From NCBI RefSeq assembly GCF_052089425.1, contig NZ_JBQCZW010000006.1, forward strand, positions 18,171-82,170: 64,000 bases of DNA. The letters are read 5' to 3'. This DNA comes from Ancrocorticia sp052089425. GTDB taxonomy: Bacteria; Actinomycetota; Actinomycetes; Actinomycetales; Actinomycetaceae. The position numbers were made by a program, and so were the translations under genes. The notes beneath the pieces were generated by a model. The model was not told where the DNA came from. It ran no database searches and saw only the letters and a program-made list of their open reading frames with translations. The stretch's first letter is position 1, and each line of letters begins with the position of its first letter. This document shows, piece by piece, positions 26,139-34,131 of this stretch.

Positions 26139-27267
26139 ATGGTTGCCGATACCATTGCACACGTCAAACTTTCACACGTTATTCTCCCTCTCAAGACGGA
26201 AATATCAGACGCGAAAGTATTCACAGGGCGCCAAAAGCCAATGACAGAGGTCCATTTCTTGTTCTGCGAACTTGAAACGACAGATGGCCACTCGGGTCTT
26301 GGCTTCGGGTATTCAAAGCGCGCGGGCGGGCCGGCACAGTTCGCCCATGCCAAGGAAATAGCTGACAATCTTATCGGGGAAGATCCGAATGATATTGACA
26401 GACTGAGAGTCAAGCTGCTGTGGGCCGGAGCCTCCGTGGGCCGGTCCGGCGTAGCAGTTCAGGCGATTGCTGCAATCGACGTGGCCCTATGGGACTTGAA
26501 AGCCAAGCGCGCGGATCTCCCACTTTCGAAACTCATCGGTGCTCATCGCGATTCCATTCGCTGCTACAACACCTCCGGCGGGTTCCTTAATGCTCCGCTG
26601 GAAGCAATTCTTGACAACGCCACCAAGTCGCTAGAGGCCGGAATTGGCGGCATCAAGATCAAAGTTGGGCATCCCGATAGGACCGTTGATTTCGAGAGGC
26701 TGACGGCCATGCGAGAGCATCTGGGAGATCAGTTCCCTCTGATGGTCGATGCAAACCAACAGTGGGACCGTCCCACTGCCATGCGTATGTGTAAGGCGAT
26801 GGAAGAGTTCAATCTGATTTGGATTGAGGAACCTCTGGACGCCTATGACTTCGCGGGGCATGCCGTACTAACCCGCGAGATCCACTCCCATTGCGACAGG
26901 TGAGATGCTGACGTCAGTTGCCGAGCACAAGAAGCTCGTTGAAATGAATTCTGCCGATTTCATTCAGCCAGACGCACCACGCATCGGGGGCATCTCTGAG
27001 TTTCTCAAGCTCACAACGATTGCCAGTAGCGCCGGATTGCAGCTTGCACCCCATTTCGCGATGGAGATTCATTCGCATCTGGCTGCTACGTATCCAATCG
27101 AACCATGGGTTGAGCACTTCGATTGGCTTGACCCCCTGTTCAACGAACACATGGAAATCAAGGACGGGCGCATGATCGTCTCCAACCGCCCCGGTCTTGG
27201 CGTCACACTTTCGGACCAGCTACGCGCATGGACCGTTGAAACGTCCGAGATCGGCACGCGCCCGTAA
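26139..27267 (+). pseudogene. L-talarate/galactarate dehydratase-like enolase-superfamily gene, frameshifted
   Basis: Would dehydrate galactarate or talarate to 5-keto-4-deoxyglucarate. The first 254 codons carry the capping domain and the barrel residues GIKIKVG (Lys-x-Lys base), MVDANQQWD and WIEEPLDAYD. The frame then ends in TGA at 26901. The rest continues in another frame from about 26890 (IATGEMLTSV, the metal-ligand Glu; APHFAMEIHSH, the catalytic His; PWVEHFDW). Between TCC and ATT only one C remains where a Pro codon is expected, so two bases are missing or one is extra, next to a CCC run. The fragments together give about 378 residues, near the 398 of Salmonella TalrD. AAAGGAG precedes the ATG. 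Either a recent inactivation or a sequencing error in a C run. Confidence 0.85.
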
Positions 27268-27294
27268 CAGCGCATCCATCTCTAGCCACGCCTC

Positions 27295-27342
27295 GGGCAG
27301 CTTGCACCACGGTGTCATCCACCATCGTGGTGCAAGCTGCCC
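27295..27342. terminator. Perfect 17-bp hairpin after the dehydratase gene
   Basis: The 17-base arm at 27295-27311 (GGGCAGCTTGCACCACG) is exactly complementary to 27326-27342, with a 14-base loop. There is no T-tract after it, as is common in actinobacterial terminators. It separates the dehydratase from the regulator gene. Confidence 0.65.
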
Positions 27343-27344
27343 CC

Positions 27345-27355
27345 TTGTCGTACCA
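27345..27355. promoter_or_regulatory. FadR-type operator match upstream of the GntR gene
   Basis: TTGTCGTACCA satisfies T-N-G-T-N3-A-C-N-A, the same rule as the perfect palindrome at 26051. It lies 60 bases before the regulator start, suggesting autoregulation. With one imperfect arm, this could be chance. Confidence 0.4.
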
Positions 27356-27414
27356 TCGAACCACAGGTTTGACTTTCCCCATCGGGGCAAACCCGCCCAC
27401 AAGTCTGGAGAACG

Positions 27415-28134
27415 ATGAAAGAACCAACCGGTCCCCTCCTCAGAGAGGATCACCGCGGACTGTCCCACGCCGTTGCCGTACGGCTGAAATCGGACATCGC
27501 CATCGGAAAACTGGCGCCGGGAGATAAGGTTCCATCGGAAGCCGAGCTTGGGCGCTCATATGAGGTCTCACGAACGGTTGTGCGCGAAGCAGTGTCACAA
27601 CTCCGTGCCGAAGGGCTAGTGGAGACATATCAGGGGCGAGGCACCTTCATCGCTGCCGCTTCTGTGCCACACAATGACGCTGATGTTCATGGTCTCAGCA
27701 TCGATCTCTCAGTGTCACGATCCGCAGAAGACATCATGGAGTTGCGGCTAGGCATCGAGCCACACGCTGCCTTTCTCGCTTCCAAGCGCTACCGGGTAGC
27801 GGACTTGGCAAGTCTGGACAGAGCCCTCATGGACTTTGAAGAGGCCGTGGCACATGGAGCGTCAACCATCTCTGCCGATTTCGCGATTCATCGAAGTATC
27901 GCTGTAGCGTCGAGTAATCCGCTGATCATTGCCATTATTTCTGCTCTGGGTTCACAGGCAGTGCTGCTCCAACGTGCCAGTATCCACGAAGGCACCAATG
28001 TCCTCGCACCTGAACACGGCGATCTATTGCGCCACGAGCATCGTCAAATTCGCAACGCTATCGCCCGCAGAGATTCCGATGGGGCTCGGGCCGCAATGAT
28101 CACACACCTAACGCGTTCGATGAGCGCACTGTAG
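27415..28134 (+). CDS. GntR-family regulator, FadR subfamily (FCD domain)
   Basis: DNA-binding repressor of 239 residues. The N-terminal winged helix-turn-helix spans about 17-80 (KLAPGDKVPSEAELGRSYEVSRTVVREAVSQLRAEGLVETYQGRGTF in outline). The C-terminal all-helical FCD ligand domain includes the metal/ligand residues in DFAIHRSIAVAS and a late His (EHRQIRNAI). GGAG precedes the ATG. It sits directly downstream of the dehydratase gene and converges with gudD, and operator-like sites lie in both upstream regions, so it probably senses an aldarate or its catabolite. Confidence 0.9.
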   Translation: MKEPTGPLLREDHRGLSHAVAVRLKSDIAIGKLAPGDKVPSEAELGRSYEVSRTVVREAVSQLRAEGLVETYQGRGTFIAAASVPHNDADVHGLSIDLSVSRSAEDIMELRLGIEPHAAFLASKRYRVADLASLDRALMDFEEAVAHGASTISADFAIHRSIAVASSNPLIIAIISALGSQAVLLQRASIHEGTNVLAPEHGDLLRHEHRQIRNAIARRDSDGARAAMITHLTRSMSAL

Positions 28135-28198
28135 GTACTTTTGGACGCCGCTTGGATTCTCCAGTTGGATGGCATCTGGAGCGTTATCGTGCAGAACC

Positions 28199-28239
28199 GG
28201 CGGCGATCGCATTGGCAGTAACGCCAAACGATCGCCGCC
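28199..28239. terminator. Bidirectional hairpin between the GntR gene and gudD
   Basis: Arms GGCGGCGATCG (28199-28209) and CGATCGCCGCC (28229-28239) pair perfectly across a 19-base loop. It lies in the 114-bp gap between two convergent genes and could stop transcription from either side. Confidence 0.65.
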
Positions 28240-28248
28240 GCCATCTAC

Positions 28249-29586
28249 TTACGGACGAACGAGCGCTGGTTTCTTGTTATCGTACGTCCATCCCGGAATG
28301 AGGAACTGCATTCCAATAGCGTCATCGCGAGCTCCAGCACCCTCCACCTTCTCCTTGTAGAGTTCATGGGCTGCGAGAATCCGCTCCATATCCGGTTCAA
28401 CACCGAGCCCCGGCTTGGATGGCACGGCCACCTTGCCATCAACGATTTTCACCGGCTCCTTGGTGAGGCGCTCAACGCCCTCCTGCCAGATCCAGTGGGT
28501 ATCAAGTGCGTTGTATTCACCGGGAGCCGCTGCACCACAATGGACAATCATCGCCAAGGAAATATCGAAATGATTGTTGGAGTGACAGCCCCACGTCATC
28601 CCCATGTCATGGCACAGCTGCGCCACTCGCACCGATCCCTGCATCGTCCAGAAGTGAGGATCCGCAAGTGGAATACTCACCGACTGTAGAGCAATCGAAT
28701 GAGTCATTTGGCGCCAGTCCGTGTTCACCATGTTGGTGGCTGTTGGCAAGCCGGTGGCTCGGCGGAACTCCGCCAGTACTTCTCGGCCAGAAAAGCCTTC
28801 TTCGGCGCCACACGGGTCTTCAGCGTAGGTAAGAACTCCGACCTTATCTTTGCAAAGATCGATTGCTTCTTGAAGTGACCACGCACCGTTGGGGTCAAGA
28901 GTGATGCGGGCGTCCGGGAAACGCTCCTTCAAGGCGACAATCGCCTTCATTTCCTCCTCACCGGAAAGCACGCCGCCCTTGAGCTTGAAATCCTTGAAAC
29001 CGTATAGCTCATGAGTTGCTTCCGCGAACTTCACAATGGCTTCCGGCGTCAATGCTTCCTCATGGCGGAGGCGATACCAATCCACATCGGAATCTCTCTC
29101 ACGGATGTACTCTAGATCGGTCTTGTCAGGATCTCCCACATAGAAGAGATAACCGAGTGTCCGGACTTCATCGCGGACCTGACCGTCGCCCAACAAGGCG
29201 GCAACCGGTACGCCGAGGTGTTGACCGAGAAGGTCCAAGAGTGCCGATTCAATACAGGTGACAGCATGGACTGTGGTGCGCAGATCGAAGGTTTGAAGCC
29301 CCCGGCCGCCCGAATCGCGATCAGCGAATCGCTCGCCAATTTCTGCAAGGATGTTCTTGTATTCGCCGAGTTGCCGGCCTAGGACAATGTCTTTCGCATC
29401 CTCGATCGTTTCGGTAATCTTCTGACCGCCCGGCACCTCACCGATACCTTGGTTTCCCTCAGAATCAGTAATAATCACAATGTTCCGGGTGAAATATGGC
29501 CCATGAGCTCCCGAGAGGTTGAGCTCCATGCAATCGTGACCTGCTACTGGATAGACGTCGATTTTCGCTACGGTAGGTGTGGACAT
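28249..29586 (-). CDS. gudD: D-glucarate dehydratase
   Basis: Dehydrates D-glucarate (and L-idarate) to 5-keto-4-deoxyglucarate. The 445 residues match E. coli GudD (446). Active-site elements in order: FKLKGG (Lys-x-Lys), LDPNGAW, EDPCGAEEG, ATNMVNTDW and WGCHSNNHFD with the catalytic His. AAAGGGG precedes the ATG. It is the last gene of a minus-strand series starting at the DapA-family gene. A 14-bp hairpin separates it from garR, which may lower its expression or mark a processing site. Confidence 0.96.
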   Translation of the reverse strand: MSTPTVAKIDVYPVAGHDCMELNLSGAHGPYFTRNIVIITDSEGNQGIGEVPGGQKITETIEDAKDIVLGRQLGEYKNILAEIGERFADRDSGGRGLQTFDLRTTVHAVTCIESALLDLLGQHLGVPVAALLGDGQVRDEVRTLGYLFYVGDPDKTDLEYIRERDSDVDWYRLRHEEALTPEAIVKFAEATHELYGFKDFKLKGGVLSGEEEMKAIVALKERFPDARITLDPNGAWSLQEAIDLCKDKVGVLTYAEDPCGAEEGFSGREVLAEFRRATGLPTATNMVNTDWRQMTHSIALQSVSIPLADPHFWTMQGSVRVAQLCHDMGMTWGCHSNNHFDISLAMIVHCGAAAPGEYNALDTHWIWQEGVERLTKEPVKIVDGKVAVPSKPGLGVEPDMERILAAHELYKEKVEGAGARDDAIGMQFLIPGWTYDNKKPALVRP

Positions 29587-29635
29587 CCTTGTCCCCTTTC
29601 AGTGTATGAGTGAAGAAATATCGTGACAGTTATGG

Positions 29636-29670
29636 GCCCTCGGACGGCTAGTGTGGAGCCGTCCGAGGGC
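29636..29670 (-). terminator. 14-bp hairpin between garR and gudD
   Basis: GCCCTCGGACGGCT (29636-29649) pairs perfectly with 29657-29670 across a 7-base loop. On the minus strand it follows garR and precedes gudD. It lacks a T-tract, so it may be a partial terminator or an RNA-stability element within the operon. Confidence 0.55.
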
Positions 29671-29683
29671 TATTCTGATGGAT

Positions 29684-30583
29684 TCAGGCTTCGGGCTCTC
29701 CTGGAGTCAGCTCGATGTTGGCCAGTTTCTCGTACACACGCACGAGAGAGGAATGATCCTCAGCCACGTGGCCATCCCCGTCAAGAACGCTCATCATCTC
29801 GCGTACGAGCGCGGTCAGTGGTAGCGGCGCGTTTACTCCATGACCCGTATCAAGAACATTTCCGAGATCCTTGATGTGTAGGTTGATCCGGAATCCCGGC
29901 TCGAAGTTACGTGCGAGCATCATGGGTACTTTGGCATCCATCACCGTAGAACCAGCCAGTCCCCCACGAATTGCTTCGTACACGGCTTGAGGATCTACTC
30001 CGGCCTTCTGAGCTAAGGTGAACGCCTCAGCGCAGGCTGCGATATTCACTGCAACGATCGTCTGATTAGCCAACTTCGCAATGTTTCCAGCGCCGATGCT
30101 GCCTACGTAGGTCACAGCGCCAGCCATAGTATCGATGACGGGAGCGACAGTGTCGAATACTGCCCGATCGCCTCCCACCATCACTGACATGGTTCCATCG
30201 ATGGCCTTGGGTTCACCGCCGGAGACGGGTGCATCCAACATCGGAATCCCTCGCGCAGCTAGAGCATCATGGACTTCACGCGACACGAGCGGGGCAATCG
30301 AGGACATGTCCACGTATATCAGCCCGTCGTGAGCTCCTTCGGCGATACCACCTGTACCGAGTGCAACCTCTTTGACATGGGGAGAATTCGGCAACATCGT
30401 GATGACTAGTTCACTAGCTTCTGCGGCTTCCTTCGCACTGCCCACGGCAGTTGCTCCGGCTTCAACGAGCTCAGCAATTGAATCCTCATTGCGATCATTG
30501 ACGTAGAGTTCATAACCAGCACGGACCAAATTCTTGGCCATGGGCTTTCCCATGATTCCAAGACCAATGAATCCAATCTTCAT
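29684..30583 (-). CDS. garR: 2-hydroxy-3-oxopropionate (tartronate semialdehyde) reductase
   Basis: Reduces tartronate semialdehyde to D-glycerate with NAD(P)H. The 299-residue beta-hydroxyacid dehydrogenase has GFIGLGIMGKPMAKNL for nucleotide binding, the substrate loop DAPVSGGEPKA, and the catalytic Lys in GNIAKLANQ. AAAGGGAA precedes the ATG, 24 bp after the gntP-type gene. Its presence means the island's pathway yields tartronate semialdehyde, that is, aldol cleavage rather than decarboxylation of the keto-deoxy-aldarate. Confidence 0.93.
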   Translation of the reverse strand: MKIGFIGLGIMGKPMAKNLVRAGYELYVNDRNEDSIAELVEAGATAVGSAKEAAEASELVITMLPNSPHVKEVALGTGGIAEGAHDGLIYVDMSSIAPLVSREVHDALAARGIPMLDAPVSGGEPKAIDGTMSVMVGGDRAVFDTVAPVIDTMAGAVTYVGSIGAGNIAKLANQTIVAVNIAACAEAFTLAQKAGVDPQAVYEAIRGGLAGSTVMDAKVPMMLARNFEPGFRINLHIKDLGNVLDTGHGVNAPLPLTALVREMMSVLDGDGHVAEDHSSLVRVYEKLANIELTPGEPEA

Positions 30584-30607
30584 ATTCGTTCCCTTTCCTT
30601 TTCGTGG

Positions 30608-31966
30608 TTAACTGATAAATAGGCTCATCAATAGCACGGCTCCCAAGCCCAGAATCGACAAGACTGTGGTGTAGGAAGTACGTGACTTGAGAGCTTCAGT
30701 CACAGACAAATTAAAGTATTCCTTGAACATCCAGAATCCCGGATCGTTCACGTGCGAGAAGGCAATTGAACCCGTGGTTGTTGCCAGCACCATCAGTTCC
30801 GGTGAGACTCCCGCCGATGCCACAAGTGGCGCGGCAATCCCTGCCGCCGTGGCAACCGCAACCGTAGCCGATCCCAACGCAATACGCAGGATCACCGCGA
30901 TGAGCCACGCAAGGATGATCGGGGAAATCGACCAACCGGATGCCATATCCGCGATGTAGTCAGCGATACCGGCGGCGACGAGAACCTCCTTGAAGGCCCC
31001 ACCACCCGCGATAACAAGAAGGATCATCGCCATGGCCTTGCCGGCTTCAGCGGCGGACTTGGCCACTTCGGTCATGGGACGCCCAATGCGTGGACCAAAC
31101 ACGTACATCGCCAGGAGGAGTGCCAAGAGGAGTGCGATGGCCGGGGAGCCGAGGAAGTTGATAACTTCGGAGAACCAGCCGTCAGAATCGACGAACATAT
31201 CGTAGAGAGCGGCACCGGCAATGAAGATGACAGGGAAAAGCACGACGGTCAGAGAAATGCTCAGCGGAGGAAGCTCCTCTTCTGGAATCTCCTTCTCCGA
31301 TACCAAGCCTTCGGGAATCTGCGGGTTCATCTTCTTAATGAAGCTCAACCGCGGCCAAACCATGGCAACGAAAATCCCGAGCGGCACGGCCATGATGAGA
31401 CCGTAGGCCAGAGTTAGTCCGACGGATGCCGAGTACATTCCGGCAACGGCCGTCGGGCCAGGATGCGGCGGCAAAAAGGAGTGCATGGTCGATAGCGTGA
31501 TAGACATCGGTAGTCCAACCCACAAGAGGTTCGACTTTGTAGCCCTCACCAACGTGAATGCCACGGGGACAATAATGACGAAGGCAACTTCGTAGAACAT
31601 CGTCACACCGATGAGCACGGACGTGATGACCATCGCCCACTGCACACCGCCGTGTCCGAAAACATCAACAATGCGAGATGCGATTCTTCTGGCGGCTCCA
31701 GCATCGCCCATCACGCGACCGATCATCGCTCCAAGGCCAACCACAACTAGCGTGGATTTCATCTGCCCGCCAATACCGGCTTCGAGAATTTCAGCGATGG
31801 CGGATACGCCCACCGTTTCGCCGTCAACTGCCAGATTTCCGGTTGTTGCTGCCCATATGCCAACAAGTGTTGCCGTGAGCAATAGAGCGATGAAGCCGTT
31901 GAGCTTCAGCTTTGTCATCATAAAAATCAGTAGCACTACCGCGAGCGCCACAATCAAAAGAGGCAT
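30608..31966 (-). CDS. GntP-family permease (probable aldarate or related acid importer)
   Basis: A 452-residue membrane carrier with about 12-14 hydrophobic segments, related to the GntP/GntT/DsdX gluconate:H+ symporters. The cytoplasmic loop holds an acidic stretch near residue 230. TAGGAG precedes the ATG. Classical glucarate/galactarate importers (GudP/GarP) are MFS proteins. Here the GntP protein sits between the lyase and reductase genes, so it is probably the aldarate importer of this island. That is inference, and gluconate or glycerate remain possible. Confidence 0.9.
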   Translation of the reverse strand: MPLLIVALAVVLLIFMMTKLKLNGFIALLLTATLVGIWAATTGNLAVDGETVGVSAIAEILEAGIGGQMKSTLVVVGLGAMIGRVMGDAGAARRIASRIVDVFGHGGVQWAMVITSVLIGVTMFYEVAFVIIVPVAFTLVRATKSNLLWVGLPMSITLSTMHSFLPPHPGPTAVAGMYSASVGLTLAYGLIMAVPLGIFVAMVWPRLSFIKKMNPQIPEGLVSEKEIPEEELPPLSISLTVVLFPVIFIAGAALYDMFVDSDGWFSEVINFLGSPAIALLLALLLAMYVFGPRIGRPMTEVAKSAAEAGKAMAMILLVIAGGGAFKEVLVAAGIADYIADMASGWSISPIILAWLIAVILRIALGSATVAVATAAGIAAPLVASAGVSPELMVLATTTGSIAFSHVNDPGFWMFKEYFNLSVTEALKSRTSYTTVLSILGLGAVLLMSLFIS

Positions 31967-32115
31967 GAGTTTCTCCTATATGAACTCGTCATTGAGCGTG
32001 AGAGTGACAACCCTGCGGGATGAAAACCCCGGTGGACTACACTCCCTCAGAGCAAACTCCTTCTGAGGAGCTGCTACGGGCCGCAGCCTGAGATACGACG
32101 ATCTCTGGTTCGGCA

Positions 32116-33003
32116 TCAGAAGGTAGTAACGGCCGCAACTGCTTCTTGGAGCGGTTCGCGGAACTCCGGCGCAAGCTCACGAGCTGGAGCAAAGCACTGG
32201 CCCGCTTCAACACCCGCATAGCGCAGTCCCTCCTTGAGAACAACTGGGAAAGTTGCTTGATCGAGCAGGTTGCGAAGTGGAGAGAGCTTCTTTTGAAGCT
32301 CGAGTGCTCGTGCGTGATCACCCTCTCGGAACGCGTTGTAAAGACTTGACAGCAACCGCGGCGCGATATTGGCAGTGGAGGCAATCGCCCCGTCTGCCCC
32401 CATGGCGAGTGCCGGATAAATCAATGTATCTCGCCCCATCAAAACGATGAAGTCATCCGGGGTCTCACGTAGATAATCAGCCGTGAGCGTCATGTTTCCG
32501 GCGGAATCCTTCACTCCGATAATGTTCGGCACCTCTGCAAGTTCAAGCACTGTATTGAGGGCAAGAGGGACTTGAGTGCGGCCCGGATTGGAATACAGCA
32601 ACACTGGAAGGTCTGTCTCGGCGGCAATGTTCCTGTAATGCTCCACGAGTTCAGATTGTGTTGGCGTCATAAAGTATGGTGTCAGAACTGATAGAGCCGA
32701 GACCCCACCCACTTCTGATGCCATATGTGCCGTCTTGATGCAGTCACGCGTGGTGATTTCTGATGCTCCCGCGTATACAGGCACCCGTCCGGCTACATGT
32801 TCGACCGTAATCTCAACGACGCGGCGCTTCTGCGATTCTGACAGTCCATATATTTCCCCGGAAGAACCCAGTACGAAAACACCGTGCACTCCATTGCCTA
32901 TGGTGTAATCCAGAACGTCGCGTAGGCCCTGTTCCAGAAGGTTGCCTTCCGAATCCAGAGGAGTCACGAGAGCAGGTATGATCCCTGCCGGCTTAAACGT
33001 CAT
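32116..33003 (-). CDS. DapA/DHDPS-family lyase, likely keto-deoxy-aldarate aldolase
   Basis: Schiff-base class I lyase of 295 residues, TIM barrel. The catalytic Lys is in GVKDSAGN (about residue 160), the Tyr in LLYSNPGRT, and the early pyruvate-binding loop is GSSGEIYGL. GGAGG lies seven bases before the ATG at 33003; the longer reading has no such signal. Family members include DapA, NanA, KDG aldolase and keto-deoxyglucarate dehydratase. Since garR is in the operon and no GarL is seen, I infer that it cleaves 5-keto-4-deoxyglucarate to pyruvate and tartronate semialdehyde. It is the first gene of the operon, divergent from the IclR gene. Confidence 0.85.
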   Translation of the reverse strand: MTFKPAGIIPALVTPLDSEGNLLEQGLRDVLDYTIGNGVHGVFVLGSSGEIYGLSESQKRRVVEITVEHVAGRVPVYAGASEITTRDCIKTAHMASEVGGVSALSVLTPYFMTPTQSELVEHYRNIAAETDLPVLLYSNPGRTQVPLALNTVLELAEVPNIIGVKDSAGNMTLTADYLRETPDDFIVLMGRDTLIYPALAMGADGAIASTANIAPRLLSSLYNAFREGDHARALELQKKLSPLRNLLDQATFPVVLKEGLRYAGVEAGQCFAPARELAPEFREPLQEAVAAVTTF

Positions 33004-33068
33004 TGTTGCCCTCCACATTGAGTCCGTACCCACAACGTATTTGAGGCTGTGGTGTTCAATTTCAAGAA

Positions 33069-33122
33069 GTAGACTTTAGTCTACGTAGCTACACGATACG
33101 GCTACAGATGTAGACAGTCTAC
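33069..33122. promoter_or_regulatory. Cluster of palindromes, probable IclR operators
   Basis: GTAGACTTTAGTCTAC (33069-33084) and GTAGACAGTCTAC (33110-33122) share the arms GTAGAC/GTCTAC. Between them, adjoining the first, is GTAGCTAC (33085-33092), another perfect palindrome. They lie in the 257-bp gap between the divergent lyase operon and the IclR gene, the normal location for an IclR-type autoregulator controlling both directions. Confidence 0.7.
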
Positions 33123-33260
33123 TAAATGAAGGAAAACCTACTCTTCATATTGTGCTCTTTGTCACATATAGGTCTCCCTATAGGACTAAGTGCCTGAACT
33201 CATGATCCGCGTAATCTCGGTATCCTTGAAGCTGACAAAACTCTCTGTGAAGGAATGCGA

Positions 33261-34052
33261 ATGAGTACCACCATGCCGGAGACGGGCGTGCGTACAGTCA
33301 AGTCCGCGAGCCGTACGATCGAACTTCTCGAATACCTAGCGTCTCGGCAAGCGGACCCTGCACACCTGTCGGAAATCTGCAACGCGTTACATGCTCCACG
33401 GTCGTCGATTTATGCACTGCTTCGGACCTTGATTGATAAAGGCTGGGTCCAATTGGATTCCACGGAGGGCTATAGTTTAGGAATCCGCGTTTTGATCGCT
33501 GGCACGTCCTACATTGATTCGGATCCATTTGTGCGCGTTGTGCGGCCAATACTCACCGATCTGGCATCGGCACACAACGAAACATTCCATATGGGAAGGA
33601 TTGACGGCTCTCAGGTGGTCTACCTTGTCACCCAAGAAGCCCCACAGGACCTGCGTGCGTATTCACGAGTCGGCAGACGCCTGCCCGCTGCCGCCACGGG
33701 GCTGGGAAAGGCCATTCTTTCACAGCGCCCCGATCTCTTTCCTCATACACTGAGGCCCCTCACTAGGTATACGATCACAACTCCCGAGGCCCTTCAAGAA
33801 GATTTGGAACGAGCTCAAACGCAAACCTTTGCCACAGAGAACCAAGAGAACACTCTGGGCATTCGGTGTGTTGGTTTTCCCCTTCCCTACACCGTGCCTA
33901 TCCGAGATTCCATCTCCTGTTCCATACCGATCGAACGCTGGTCAGAAGAGCGCCAAGCAGAGATCGTCGAGGGTATGCGGGCAGCTGTCAATAGAATCGC
34001 TCAGTCGGCTCCGCTAGTCGGCCAACTCATGAGCTCCGACATCACCTCATAA
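33261..34052 (+). CDS. IclR-family transcriptional regulator
   Basis: A 263-residue regulator with an N-terminal winged helix (about 12-75; TIELLEYLASRQADPAHLSEIC, LHAPRSSIYALLRTL in outline) and a C-terminal IclR effector domain (about 90-250) resembling the KdgR group. GAAGGA lies six bases before the ATG at 33261, which I prefer to the ATG two codons upstream. Divergent from the aldarate operon with palindromes between, so it most likely controls that operon in response to a keto-deoxy sugar acid. The island therefore has two regulators of different families. Confidence 0.9.
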   Translation: MSTTMPETGVRTVKSASRTIELLEYLASRQADPAHLSEICNALHAPRSSIYALLRTLIDKGWVQLDSTEGYSLGIRVLIAGTSYIDSDPFVRVVRPILTDLASAHNETFHMGRIDGSQVVYLVTQEAPQDLRAYSRVGRRLPAAATGLGKAILSQRPDLFPHTLRPLTRYTITTPEALQEDLERAQTQTFATENQENTLGIRCVGFPLPYTVPIRDSISCSIPIERWSEERQAEIVEGMRAAVNRIAQSAPLVGQLMSSDITS

Positions 34053-34067
34053 GATCCACCACAGCGC

Positions 34068-34115
34068 GTTAAAGGGGCCCTGGGCATCGACGTGTCGATG
34101 TCTAGGGCCCCTTAA
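34068..34115. terminator. Long imperfect hairpin between convergent genes
   Basis: GTTAAAGGGGCCCT on the left pairs with AGGGCCCCTTAAC on the right with one bulged A. The loop itself folds by CATCGAC/GTCGATG. It separates the IclR gene from the sugar-binding protein gene and ends both transcripts. Confidence 0.7.
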
Positions 34116-34131
34116 CAGCACTCGTCACCCA

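Noticed and set aside
25930..26244. 104-codon frame upstream of and overlapping the dehydratase
   Set aside because: Runs through the promoter and operator and into the dehydratase in another frame; no ribosome-binding site.
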